Below, one piece after another: positions 1-8,387 of a DNA stretch of 64,000 nucleotides (position 1 is the stretch's first letter; each line of letters starts with the position of its first letter). The notes under the pieces were generated by a model. The model did not search any database. It saw only the letters and a program-made list of their open reading frames with translations, and had not been told where the DNA came from. Source of the DNA: CAVWQV01 sp963757115 (GTDB lineage Bacteria; Pseudomonadota; Alphaproteobacteria; Acetobacterales; Acetobacteraceae). The position numbers were made by a program, and so were the translations under genes. Location: NCBI GenBank assembly GCA_963757115.1, contig CAVWQV010000001.1:124001-188000 (forward strand). The letters are read 5' to 3'.

Positions 1-674
1 CCTGCCGCCAGCAGCGGCCGGATGTGCTCCTCGTAATAGGCGTGATCGGCCTTGTCGATCTTGGCGGCCACCTTGAGCTTCATGCCGGCGGCGGCGGCGA
101 TGCGGATCGCCTTGTCGATGCCCTTTTCCGGCGAGATCCGGCCAAGGAATGCCAGGTAATCCTGCTTGGCCGGCTGGGGGGTGAGCAGCGTTTCGGGAAT
201 GCCGTGCAGCACGGTGCCGACCCAATCGAGCCGAGGCAGGGGCGCCCGCTGGCTGTCGGAGATGGACACCACGGGCACGTCCGGGAACAGGTTGAAGACC
301 GGCGCGAACTCCGGCAAGTCGAGCCGGCCGTGCAAGGTCGTCACGAACGGCGTGCGCTGCCGCTTGAACAGCGAGAACGGAAAGTAGTCGATGTGGAAGT
401 GCAGCACATCGAAGTCGGCCGCCTGCCGGTAGACGCGCTCCAGCATGCACATATAAACGGCAATCCAATCCTTCACGGCGGGATCGAGCCGTATGGCCCG
501 AGGCAGGATCGGCTCGAGCCTTGCTGCGGTAACCGAGTCTCCACTGGCAAACAGGGTCACGTCGTGGCCAAGCGCAACGAGCTCCTCTGTCAGGTTAGAA
601 ACGACCCGTTCGGTTCCACCGTAGAGTTTCGGCGGGACGGCCTCAAACAGCGGCGCCACTTGCGCGATACGCAT
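1..674 (-). CDS. Glycosyltransferase family 4 (partial at window edge)
   Basis: The protein starts at the ATG ending at 674 and runs off the left edge, so only about 224 N-terminal residues are seen. The start MRIAQVAPLFEAVPPKLYGG followed by TERVV is the typical GT-B (GT4) N-terminus, in which the Gly-rich loop (YGGTE) contacts the sugar nucleotide. An LHGRL-type segment, and GRISPEKGID at the start of the second Rossmann domain, also fit. GT4 enzymes move a sugar from a nucleotide donor to an acceptor, often in polysaccharide or glycolipid synthesis; the acceptor cannot be told here. The gene is divergent from the dioxygenase at 937. The catalytic E-x7-E region lies outside the window. Confidence 0.85.
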   Translation of the reverse strand, partial: MRIAQVAPLFEAVPPKLYGGTERVVSNLTEELVALGHDVTLFASGDSVTAARLEPILPRAIRLDPAVKDWIAVYMCMLERVYRQAADFDVLHFHIDYFPFSLFKRQRTPFVTTLHGRLDLPEFAPVFNLFPDVPVVSISDSQRAPLPRLDWVGTVLHGIPETLLTPQPAKQDYLAFLGRISPEKGIDKAIRIAAAAGMKLKVAAKIDKADHAYYEEHIRPLLAA

Positions 675-936
675 AGGTAACCAACCCCCTTCAACGCGAC
701 ACTCGCGGACATCGAAACCGCTCAGGAGTGAACGGAGCCGCCGGTCGCCAATAAGCATCGTGCTACAGTCGGAACATGGCTACAATTCGGCGCAAATACA
801 GCAATTCCGCAGCTTACAGCTCGCATACTCGCCAGTCGCATATTTGCAGCGCAAACCGCTGGACCCGCCGGTAAGGCGTCACTACGTATGCCGCAATTCG
901 GTAGTGGAAATGTCATCCACGCAGGGAGGTGTTTCG
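675..936. promoter_or_regulatory. Divergent intergenic region with inverted repeats
   Basis: This 262-base gap separates two divergent genes, so it should hold both promoters. It is less GC-rich than its surroundings. It contains TTTGC-agc-GCAAA at 843-855, and GCAAATA at 792-798 matched by its reverse complement TATTTGC at 841-847. These could be operator half-sites for an unidentified regulator. No clear sigma-70 boxes were assigned. A good Shine-Dalgarno (GGGAGGT, 924-930) precedes the ATG at 937. Confidence 0.35.
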
Positions 937-1824
937 ATGCCCGTGTCTATCCGTCCGATCCGGAGTGCGTTTGCGGGTGAGGTGTCTGGGGTCGATTTGT
1001 CGCTCCCGCTTAGCCGGGAGGAGGCGGCGGCGATCGAGCAAGGGATGGACGAGCTCGCCGTCCTGGTTTTTCACGACCAGCCAGTGACGGACGAGCAGCA
1101 GGTCGCGTTCAGCCGCAACTTCGGCGAGATCGAGCGTTCGCTCGGCAGCAGCCTCATGAAGATGGAGGAGCGTCGGCTCAGCACCGATCTCGCGGATGTC
1201 TCCAATCTCGGCAAGGACGGCAAGCCGCTCGGACGCAACGACCGCACGCGCTTGTTCAATCTCGGCAATCGTTTGTGGCACTCGGACAGCTCTTTCCGTG
1301 CCATCCCGTCCAAATTCTCGCTGTTGTCGGGCCGCATCGTCGCCGACAAGGGCGGTCACACCGAGTTCGCCGACATGCGCGCCGCATACGATGCGCTCGA
1401 CGAGGAAACGCGCGCAGTGGTTGAAGACCTTGTGACAGAGCACTCGCTCATCTACTCGCGCGGCAAGCTTGGGTTTAACGAATTGACGGACGAGGAGCGC
1501 GTCACCTTTACCCCTGTGCGCCAGCGCTTGGTGCGAACCCATCCGGTTACCGGCCGCAAGTCGCTCTACTTGTCCTCCCATATCGGCGGCATCGTCGGCT
1601 GGCCGGTGCCCGAAGCGCTCGACCTCATCCGCGAACTGACCGAGCACGCGACCCGACCCGAGTTCGTGTACTCGCACAAGTGGCGGGCGAATGACCTCGT
1701 GATGTGGGACAACCGGCAGACCATGCACCGCGTGACCCGCTTCGACGAAAGCAAGCCACGCGACATGCGCCGCACCACGGTGGCGGGCGAGGCGCCCACT
1801 GTCGCCCAAGCGACGGCGGCCTAA
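937..1824 (+). CDS. TauD/TfdA family Fe(II)/2-oxoglutarate dioxygenase
   Basis: A 295-residue member of the TauD/TfdA family, which uses Fe(II), O2 and 2-oxoglutarate to hydroxylate a substrate, often releasing a side group such as sulfite or glyoxylate. The N-terminal IRPIRSAFAGEVSGVDLS is typical of the 2,4-D/alpha-ketoglutarate dioxygenase branch. The iron ligands are visible: WHSD gives the H-x-D pair, and DNRQTMHR gives the distal His. The Arg that binds 2-oxoglutarate is probably in MRRTTVAG. The ATG at 937 follows GGGAGGT and matches the family N-terminus; an upstream in-frame extension to 760 has no homology look. The amidohydrolase downstream suggests a shared catabolic role. Substrate unknown. 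Confidence 0.9.
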   Translation: MPVSIRPIRSAFAGEVSGVDLSLPLSREEAAAIEQGMDELAVLVFHDQPVTDEQQVAFSRNFGEIERSLGSSLMKMEERRLSTDLADVSNLGKDGKPLGRNDRTRLFNLGNRLWHSDSSFRAIPSKFSLLSGRIVADKGGHTEFADMRAAYDALDEETRAVVEDLVTEHSLIYSRGKLGFNELTDEERVTFTPVRQRLVRTHPVTGRKSLYLSSHIGGIVGWPVPEALDLIRELTEHATRPEFVYSHKWRANDLVMWDNRQTMHRVTRFDESKPRDMRRTTVAGEAPTVAQATAA

Positions 1825-1846
1825 CCGACAGAGATCGCGCGGGCGA

Positions 1847-1871
1847 GAGAGGGCCGGGGAAGGTCCCTCTC
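1847..1871 (+). terminator. Weak hairpin after the dioxygenase
   Basis: GAGAGGG (1847-1853) pairs with CCCTCTC (1865-1871) across an 11-base loop, 22 bases after the dioxygenase stop. No T-run follows, so it is only a candidate terminator or mRNA-stabilising stem. Confidence 0.3.
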
Positions 1872-1962
1872 GTCCCGTTTGTCTCGCCCGCCCGCCGGAG
1901 CGTTCCCCTTGCCGCCTACCCGTGCCCGTGCGAGGCTACTGGCGAGTATGCAGGAGGGAACC

Positions 1963-3169
1963 GTGAACGAAGTCACGATCAACACCCCCAATCTTTGGCG
2001 TCTCGAGACGCCGGGCCACACCGGCTGGGCGCGCACCGCCCGGGCCGGCGACGCCCGTAAAGTACTTCATGGTCTCCACTGACAGCCACGCCAATGAGCC
2101 GCCCGATCTCTGGGAAAAGCGGATCGAGCCGAAGTACCGCGAGCGGGTGCCTCGCATCATCACCGACGACCAGGGCGTGCAGTGGCGCTATTGCGAAGGA
2201 TACCGGCCGGACCGTGTCCGGGTAATGAGCTTCGAGGGCGAGGACTGGGTCCGCTCGAAGGCCGGCGCCGACGTGGAGGATCGCATCCGCGACAATCGGG
2301 CGGATGGGATCGACGTGGAGATCATCTTCCCGAACAAGGGTCTCGCGATGTGGGCCACACCGGACGCGGTGTTTGCCAACGCGCAATGCCGGGTCTGGAA
2401 TGACTGGGCATGGGAACAGTTCGGCGCGCATCCGGAGAGCATGCTGCCGGTCGGCTGCATCGCGACCGGCGATCTGCCGGGCGCGATGGCGGAGATCGAG
2501 CGGGTCGCCAAGATCGGCTTTCGGGCGCTTTCGCTGCCATGCAAGCCAGTGTGGGGCGGGCATGACGTCGAGCACGTCAACTACAACCTCCCGCATTTCG
2601 ACCCGATGTGGCGGCTGATCGAGGAAACCGCACTCCCGATCACCTTCCACATCTCCACCGGCCGCGATCCGCGCGCGTCACGCGGCAATGGCGGCGCGGT
2701 CATCAACTACGTCACGCACTCGCTGTCGCCCACGATCGAGCCGGTGGCCAACATGTGCGCATCCGGCGTGCTGGAGCGCTTTCCGGGCTTGCGCTTCGCC
2801 ACCATCGAGGCCGGCATCGGCTGGGTGCCATGGCTGCTCGACGCGATGGACGAGGGCTATCGCAAGCACCACATGTTCGTCCGCCCCAAGCTGCAAGGCT
2901 TGCCGAGCGACTACTATCGCGCGCACGCGATGGCCTCGTTCCAGGAGGACCCGACCGGGCTCGCGCTCGCCGAGCGCTACAACCTTGTCGATAATTTCAT
3001 GTGGGCGAACGACTACCCGCACCACGAGGGAACCTGGCCGCATTCGGCGGAGGCGATCGAGCGCACCATGCCCGGACTTGCCGAGGCGCAGCGCGCGAAG
3101 ATCCTCGGCCTCAACGCGGCCCGGTTCTTCGGGCTCGAAGTGCCGGCGCACCAACGGCTCGCGGCCTGA
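1963..3169 (+). CDS. Amidohydrolase (Amidohydro_2, ACMSD-like), frameshifted near 2060
   Basis: A metal-dependent amidohydrolase-fold protein of about 400 residues, of the family that includes ACMSD-type decarboxylases and related C-C or C-N hydrolases. The main reading frame begins at the ATG at 2069 (MVSTDSHANEPPDLW). The preceding segment, from a GTG at 1963 with AGGAGGG just before it, encodes VNEVTINTPNLWRLETPGHT in another frame and ends ...GDARK. One extra base in the AAAG at 2059-2062 would join GDARK to YFMVSTDSH, so a single indel separates the two. Visible metal-site motifs are TDSH, FHISTG (His) and NDYPHHEGTWPHS (Asp/His). Probably co-transcribed with the dioxygenase. Substrate unknown. 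Confidence 0.8.
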
Positions 3170-3186
3170 TCCGTAACTGCCGCAAC

Positions 3187-3208
3187 GGCCCGGCAGCCGT
3201 GCCGGGCC
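3187..3208 (+). terminator. Strong GC hairpin after the amidohydrolase
   Basis: GGCCCGGCA (3187-3195) and TGCCGGGCC (3200-3208) form a perfect 9-base stem with a 4-base loop, 18 bases past the stop. A second small stem, GGACC-tc-GGTCC, follows at 3209-3220. There is no T-tract, which is common for alphaproteobacterial GC-rich terminators. Confidence 0.5.
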
Positions 3209-3278
3209 GGACCTCGGTCCGACGAAGGAACTCCACAGCCTACATCTTGTTTTGGGAGGGCAAACGAGGGAGGCGTCT

Positions 3279-3521
3279 ATGAGCGGCAGTTACAACGACC
3301 CGAGCGGCGGGATGGCGAATGAGGCGCGGGACGCCGGGGGCCGACTGCTCGACGCGCAAGGGCGCGCGATGAACCAGGCGAGCCAGGCTGCCGGGCAGGC
3401 GCAGCAGATGGCGGGCAACTCGCTGGATCAGGTCGGCCACTATGTTCGCCAGCAGCCGGTGAGTGCCACCCTCATCGCACTCGGCATCGGATACATCATC
3501 GGTCGACTGCGAATCCTCTAG
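3279..3521 (+). CDS. Small protein with C-terminal membrane anchor (DUF883/YqjD-like)
   Basis: An 80-residue protein. The first part is hydrophilic and rich in Gln, Ala and Gly, with a likely amphipathic helix (AMNQASQAAGQAQQMAGNSLDQVGHYV). The last 20 residues form one Gly-containing transmembrane helix (SATLIALGIGYIIGRLRIL). This resembles the ElaB/YqjD (DUF883) proteins that tether to the inner membrane, but it is too short and divergent for a firm family call. The ATG at 3279 follows GAGGGAGG at good spacing; an upstream in-frame ATG at 3252 is less likely. Strong hairpins lie on both sides, so it is probably monocistronic. Confidence 0.7.
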   Translation: MSGSYNDPSGGMANEARDAGGRLLDAQGRAMNQASQAAGQAQQMAGNSLDQVGHYVRQQPVSATLIALGIGYIIGRLRIL

Positions 3522-3540
3522 GGGCCCTCCGGGGGCTTCC

Positions 3541-3579
3541 CCTCGCTCGACCTTCCCCGCGGGGAGGGTCGAGACGAGG
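3541..3579. repeat. Long imperfect palindrome with TCCCCGCGGGGA core
   Basis: Nested inverted repeats: CCTCG/CGAGG outside, TCGACC/GGTCGA inside, around a TCCCCGCGGGGA centre. It starts 20 bases after the small membrane-protein gene and could act as its terminator. The same 12-base core occurs in the palindrome at 16522-16560, so both may be copies of one dispersed palindromic element. Confidence 0.6.
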
Positions 3580-3659
3580 GTGCGCTCGCCGCTCTGGCGC
3601 GCGCTCGCGCAGCAGGCGCATACTCCCTCCCTGCCAAACCAAAGGCGAGGGAGGCGTGA

Positions 3660-5334
3660 ATGCTTGGCCTGATGCAGCAGCGGCCGCTGCTGCTATCTAG
3701 TCTGATTGAATACGCCGAGCGTTATCACGGCGAGCGGGACATTGTTTCGCGTCTGTCCGATGGTTCCATTCACCGGACGTGCTACGCGGAGATCGGGGCG
3801 CGCGCCCGCCGGATCGCCAATGCGCTCGGGCGGCTCGGGGTTGTCAGGGGCGATCGCGTCGCGACCCTGTCCTGGAACGGCTTCCGCCATCTCGAGCTTT
3901 ACTTCGGCGTGACCGGCAGCGGCACGATCCTGCACACAGTCAATCCGCGATTATTTCCCGAGCAGATCCACTACATCATCGACCACGCGGAGGATCGCTA
4001 CGTTTTCTTCGATCCGGCCTTCGCCTCGTTGGTCGAGGAGCTTGCTCCCCGACTGCCGCATGTGCGCGGCTACGTCGCACTTTGCGAACGGACCGAACTG
4101 CCCGAAGTGAACGTTCCTAACCTGCTCTGCTACGAGGAACTTCTGGCGGCTGAGTCCGCCGATTACGTATGGCCCGTGTTTGACGAGAACAGCGCGTCGA
4201 CGCTGTGCTACACGTCGGGCACCACCGGTAATCCCAAGGGAGTGCTGTACAGCCATCGCTCCCAGATGCTGCACACCTTCGTCGTGTGCGCCGCCGACGT
4301 GATGGCGGTATCGGCGCGCGACAGCATCCTGCTTGTGGTGCCGTTGTTTCACGCCAATGCCTGGGGGCTACCCTTCGCCGCCGCAGCGACGGGTGCGAAG
4401 CTCGTCCTGCCCGGCCCGAGGCTCGACCCGGAAAGCGTCTTCAACCTGCTGACGGCGGAGCAGTGCACGCTCGCCGGCGGCATCCCAACCATCTGGCTGA
4501 ACTTGTTCACCTGGCTGGAGCAGAACCGCGACCGGCTCGATCTCGGCGCGATCAAGCTCACGCGCGTCCTGAGCGGCGGCACCGCCGTCCCGCGCTCCAC
4601 AATCCAGAAGTTCGACGAGCTGTTCGGCGCCTATCTCATCCATGCCTGGGGCATGACGGAAACCAGCCCGATCGCCACCATCGGTACGCTGCTGCCGAAG
4701 CATGCGGCATCGGATCGGGCGCAGCGCTACGACGTCCAAGCGTTGCAGGGCCGCATGGTGATCGGCTGCGAGGTGCGGCTGGTCGATGACGCGGGGGCGT
4801 CGCTGCCGCACGACGGCGAGACCGTGGGCGAGCTGCAGGTGCGGGGGCCCTGGGTGATCACGCGGCTACTTCAAGGGCGAGGGCGGGCAGGTGCTGGACG
4901 CGGACGGCTGGTTCCGCACCGGCGACGTCGCCGCCATCACGCCGGACGGCTACGTGCAAATTACCGACCGCTCCAAGGACGTGGTGAAGTCGGGCGGCGA
5001 GTGGATCAGCTCGATCGAGATCGAGAACCTTGCCGTCGCGCATCCGGCGGTACACGAAGCTGCGGTGATCGCGGCGCGCCATCCTCGATGGCAGGAGCGT
5101 CCACTGTTGCTGATCCATCCGAAGCCAGGGGCCACCGTCACCAAGCACGAGATGCTGGCGTTTCTCGAGGGCAAGATCGTGAAGTGGTGGACGCCCGACG
5201 ACGTGGTGATCGTGGACGAACTGCCCCATACCGCGACGGGCAAACTGCTCAAGACCAAGTTGCGCGAGCAGTATGGCGGTTGGCTGGAGCGAGCCTCACC
5301 TCCGGCCGATGCCGTCGCGTCCCGAGGCCGCTGA
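3660..5334 (+). CDS. AMP-forming acyl-CoA synthetase, frameshifted near 4863
   Basis: An AMP-binding (ANL superfamily) fatty/aryl acyl-CoA ligase of about 558 residues, which activates a carboxylic acid to an acyl-adenylate and then the CoA thioester. Motifs in order: the P-loop-like YTSGTTGNPKG, the acyl-site VPLFHANAWG, the adenine-binding WGMTETSP, then in the second frame DGWFRTGDVAAI, the hinge DRSKDVVKSGGEWIS and the C-terminal catalytic Lys in TATGKLLKT. The frame changes at about 4863 (net +1 or -2, within a CGCGG run), inside the usual RGPWV...GYFKG segment, with no conserved residues lost. GAGGGAGG precedes the ATG at 3660. Followed by a CaiB-type CoA-transferase, suggesting acyl-CoA catabolism. 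Confidence 0.85.
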
Positions 5335-5381
5335 GTCCGCCCAGGCGTGGCTGTTCCCCAACACGACGAGCGACGCGCAAC

Positions 5382-5699
5382 GTGATCTCCTTGGAGATCG
5401 ACCCGCTGATCGCTGGCGGCGTCGTCTTGTCGACGGCGGTGACCGACGCGGCCTACGTTCTGTTCAACGCGGCCGTATCGGCCCGGCGCCGCGTGGTGGC
5501 GGCGAACTGGAGCGCGATCTGGTACCTGCTCTCGTCGTTCGCGGTGATCAGCTTCACGCAGAATGCGACGTATGTGGTGTTCGCGGCGGCCGGGTCTTGG
5601 CTGGGCGCCTACGCGTCAATGACCTGGTTGCGACGCGAAAGAAAAGAAACCGGCGACGCGGCGCTATCCCGCCGGCGGGTGCCGCCCCTCGATCCTTGA
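5382..5699 (+). CDS. Small membrane protein, unknown
   Basis: A 105-residue reading frame starting at a GTG (5382) with two hydrophobic stretches: IAGGVVLSTAVTDAAYVLFNAAV, and a longer one covering WYLLSSFAVISFTQNATYVVFAAAGSWLGAYASM. The C-terminus is basic and hydrophilic. The pattern of two or three helices with conserved-looking polar residues suggests a real inner-membrane protein, as small proteins of this look are common in Bradyrhizobium-type genomes, but I assign no family. It lies 47 bases after the acyl-CoA synthetase stop on the same strand. No strong Shine-Dalgarno precedes the GTG. Confidence 0.55.
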   Translation: MISLEIDPLIAGGVVLSTAVTDAAYVLFNAAVSARRRVVAANWSAIWYLLSSFAVISFTQNATYVVFAAAGSWLGAYASMTWLRRERKETGDAALSRRRVPPLDP

Positions 5700-5741
5700 G
5701 CCAGCGGGTGCGGAATTTCCGCGGGTGAGCCGTCCCGTTCC

Positions 5742-6084
5742 TCAGGGCTTAGAGGTTAGGCGGTCCGTGATTGGTTCGTAGAAGAAGCCGAGGAGCTGCG
5801 GCGAGAGCGCGTCGCTCATCACCATCGCCGACGTACCGGCGCGCTCGCGCAGGGCCGGACACGGTTTGATCGAGGTTATCGGTTTCGACGTCGTAGAGCG
5901 CGAGATAGCTCCACGGGTGTGGGGCAGGGGCGAGCTGCGTCCCAGCCAGCTTGAAGCGCTGGGCGGAGACGATGCCCGGCACGGCAAGCACGTCCTTCAG
6001 GTGCGTGTTCGTGTACCAGTCGTTGAAGGTCTCCTCGCGGCCTTCCACCGGATTGGTGAGCACCAGAAGCGTGCATTTCGGCAT
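5742..6084 (-). CDS. DUF4286-like small protein, frameshifted near 5854
   Basis: A protein of about 113 residues starting MPKCTLLVLTNPVEGREETF, with a GGAGGGATC ribosome site just before the ATG (6084). The N-terminal half (FNDWYTNTHLKDVLAVPGIVSAQRF) has the layout of the DUF4286/EthD dimeric alpha/beta-barrel families. Near 5854 the frame changes and the protein continues ALRERAGTSAMVMSDALSPQ and ends GFFYEPITDRL, the expected C-terminus, so one indel splits it. These proteins are small cytosolic enzymes or binding proteins often found beside aromatic or CoA-ester catabolic genes. Divergent from the CoA-transferase. Confidence 0.65.
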
Positions 6085-6160
6085 CGATCCCTCCTGTGGC
6101 GGCTTGGCCGTCGCGTTATCCCAGCGTAATCCATCTCCAGCATGAGGGCGAGGGGACGAG

Positions 6161-7326
6161 ATGGCCAACGCGCTGAGGGCGCTTCGCGTGCTCGACCTCA
6201 CCACCACGATCGCCGGGCCGCATTGCGCGCGCCTGCTTGCGGATATCGGCGCCGAGGTCATCAAGGTCGAGGGGCCGGACGGCGACATGATGCGTGACCG
6301 GCCGCCGCTGCGGAACGGCAGTAGCACCACCTATGGCCAACTCAATGCCGGCAAGCAGAGCGTGGTGCTCAACCTCAAAAGCGCGGACGGTGCCGCCATC
6401 TTGCGCCGGCTCGTGCAAGAGGCCGACATCCTGGTGGAAAACTATCGCCCCGGCGTAATGCGTCGCCTCGGACTCGATTACGACAAACTCCGACCCGATC
6501 AAACCCGATCTGATCTACTGCGCAATTTCGGGCTACGGACAGACCGGCCCATCGGCGGAGTTGCCGGCTTACGCGCCGGCAATTCACGCGGCGTCCGGCT
6601 ACGACCTCGCGCACCTCGAATACCAGGACGGTCGGACGCGACCTGATGCGTGCGGCATCTATATCGCCGACGTGCTCGCCGCGGCCTATGCGTTCGGCGC
6701 GATCATGACTGCGGTCGCGGTGCGCGACCTGTACGGGCGAAGGCCAGATGATCGACGTTTCGATGCTGGAATCCATGCTTGGCCTGCTGCTCTCTGAGGT
6801 GCAGCGCCAGCAATTTCCGCTCCCCAAAGTCCCGCCGCTCTACGCACCACTTGCCGCCGCTGATGGTTTCATCATGCCGGCGATCGGCACGGAGCGGACC
6901 TTCCATGGCCTGGCCCGCGCCGCCGGCCATCCGGAATGGATCACCGACCCGCGCTTCGCCCAATACGATGCGCGCCGGCAGAACTGGGCGGCCCTGCTGG
7001 CCGAACTAGAAGGCTGGTCGCGCGAGCGCAGCGTCGCCGCGTGCCGGGCGGCACTCGATGCCAACGGCGTTCCCTGCTCGCCGTACCGCACGGTGGCCGA
7101 GGCGCTCGCCGATCCGCAGATCGCGCATCGGGACGCGCTGGCGGAGGTGCGCGACGCGGGCGGCAGCTTCAAGGTGGTCAACCCGCCGTTTCGTCTTTCC
7201 GCCAACCAAACGAAGGTCGGGGGCTGGGCTGCCGCAAAAGGCGAGCACACGCGCGCGGTGCTGATGCGCGCCGGTTTTGCTGAGGCGGATGTCGAGCGCT
7301 TCATCGCCGAAGGCAGCGCCGCCTAA
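6161..7326 (+). CDS. CaiB/BaiF (class III) CoA-transferase, two frameshifts
   Basis: About 388 residues. Class III CoA-transferases move CoA between acyl-CoA and a free acid. The N-terminus LRVLDLTTTIAGPHCARLLADIGAEVIKVEGPDGD carries the family signature, and NAGKQSVVLNLKS and ILVENYRPGVMRRLGLDY follow. The protein then continues in a second frame (LIYCAISGYGQTGPSAELPAY, from about 6495) and a third (GQMIDVSMLESMLGLLL, from about 6740). The catalytic Asp of the family usually follows the GYGQTGP region; here the segment reads PAYAPAIHAASGYDLAH, so the position should be checked after sequence correction. The C-terminus (ANGVPCSPYRTVAEALADPQIAHR) is typical. Confidence 0.85.
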
Positions 7327-7866
7327 TGGCGGATCGGACGCCGCCCGGGATCGGCGCGTTGTTCGCCGGATTCTTCTCGGTGGGCGTCACGGGATTGGCG
7401 GCGTGCTTCCCTGGGCGCGGCGGATGGTGGTCGAGCGGCGCCGCTGGCTTGGGCCGGCGGAGTTCACCGATATTTTGGCATTGTGCCAATTCCTGCCCGG
7501 GCCGAACGTCATCAACCTTTCGGTCGCACTCGGCGCGCGGTTCCGCGGTATCCCCGGCGCGCTCGCCGCGTTCTTGGGGCTGATGGCGGCCCCCATGACG
7601 ATCATCATCTTGCTCGGCCTGGTTTACCAACATTATGCGGCGATACCCGCTCGTACAACACCTGTTTGCCGGGTTGGCCGCTTCCGCCTCCGGCCTGGTC
7701 CTTGCCACGGCGCTGAAGATTGCCGCCCCGCTCCGCCACGATTGGCGCGCGATCGGTATAGCCGCGCTGACCTTCGTTGCGATCGTCCTGCTGCACGCGC
7801 CCTTGGTGCCGGCAATGCTCGGTACTGGCGCCGGCCAGCATCCTGCTCGCTGCACTGAGGGGATGA
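7326..7866 (+). CDS. chrA: Chromate transporter ChrA, first half-size subunit, three frameshifts
   Basis: About 180 residues, equal to one half of ChrA. Segments in order: FFSVGVTG, then GGVLPWARRMVVERRRWL, FTDILALCQFLPGPNVINLSVALGARFRGIPGALAAFLG (the family signature with QxLPGPN), and four or so membrane helices. Single-base indels occur near 7397, 7650 and 7822; removing them gives one continuous protein ending at the TGA at 7864-7866, which overlaps the next ATG in an ATGA arrangement. ChrA proteins export chromate in exchange for protons or sulfate; many have no proven role. Frame crossings sit next to C or G runs, so they look like sequencing indels. It overlaps the CoA-transferase stop region. 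Confidence 0.7.
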
Positions 7867-8387
7867 CGGATCAGCTGCCGGCGCTGGCCGGGTTGTTCGC
7901 CCAACTTTCCTTGGTTGCGGTCGGCGGCGGCAACACGATCCTCCCCGAAATGCAGCGCCAGGTGGCGGTGGTGCATCGGTGGATGACCGTGCAGGAGTTC
8001 GCTGCGATGTACGCGCTGGCGCAAGCGGCGCCCGGCCCGAACATGCTCATCGCTACCTTGATCGGCTGGCGCGTCGGCGGCTTGCCGGGAGCGCTGGTGG
8101 CAACGGGCTCGCTCTGCGGGCCGTCGAGCCTGTTGACCTATCTCGTGAGCGGGGCGTGGTTCCGCTTTCGCGAGGCGCGCTGGCGGCGCGTGGTCCAGGC
8201 TGGCCTCACGCCGGTCACGGTCGGGCTGATCATGGCGGCCGCGACGTTGCTGACCACGGCGACCTCCGTGGACTGGCGCTACGCCGCGCTCACCGCCGCC
8301 GTTACTGCAGGCCTTATGCTGACGCGTCTGCACCCGCTGCTCGGTCTCGGGCTTGGCGCAGTTCTAGGGGCGGCCGGCGTGCTTTGA
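7863..8387 (+). CDS. chrA: Chromate transporter ChrA, second half-size subunit
   Basis: An intact 174-residue half-size ChrA protein. The start MTDQLPALAGLFAQLSLVAVGGGNTILPEMQR and the EFAAMYALAQAAPGPNMLIATLIGWRVGGLPGALVA segment are the second-half ChrA signature (PGPN again). Five or so hydrophobic helices follow. The ATG overlaps the stop of the first subunit (ATGA, 7863-7866), a sign of translational coupling and of a hetero-oligomeric pair, as known for short-chain chromate transporters. Its 3' end overlaps the convergent outer-membrane efflux gene by 24 bases. Confidence 0.85.
   Translation: MTDQLPALAGLFAQLSLVAVGGGNTILPEMQRQVAVVHRWMTVQEFAAMYALAQAAPGPNMLIATLIGWRVGGLPGALVATGSLCGPSSLLTYLVSGAWFRFREARWRRVVQAGLTPVTVGLIMAAATLLTTATSVDWRYAALTAAVTAGLMLTRLHPLLGLGLGAVLGAAGVL

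Noticed and set aside
3660..5699. Apparent 679-residue acyl-CoA synthetase with a membrane tail
   Set aside because: The ligase C-terminus lies in another frame from about 4863. The tail in the long frame is the small membrane protein at 5382, read through after the shift.
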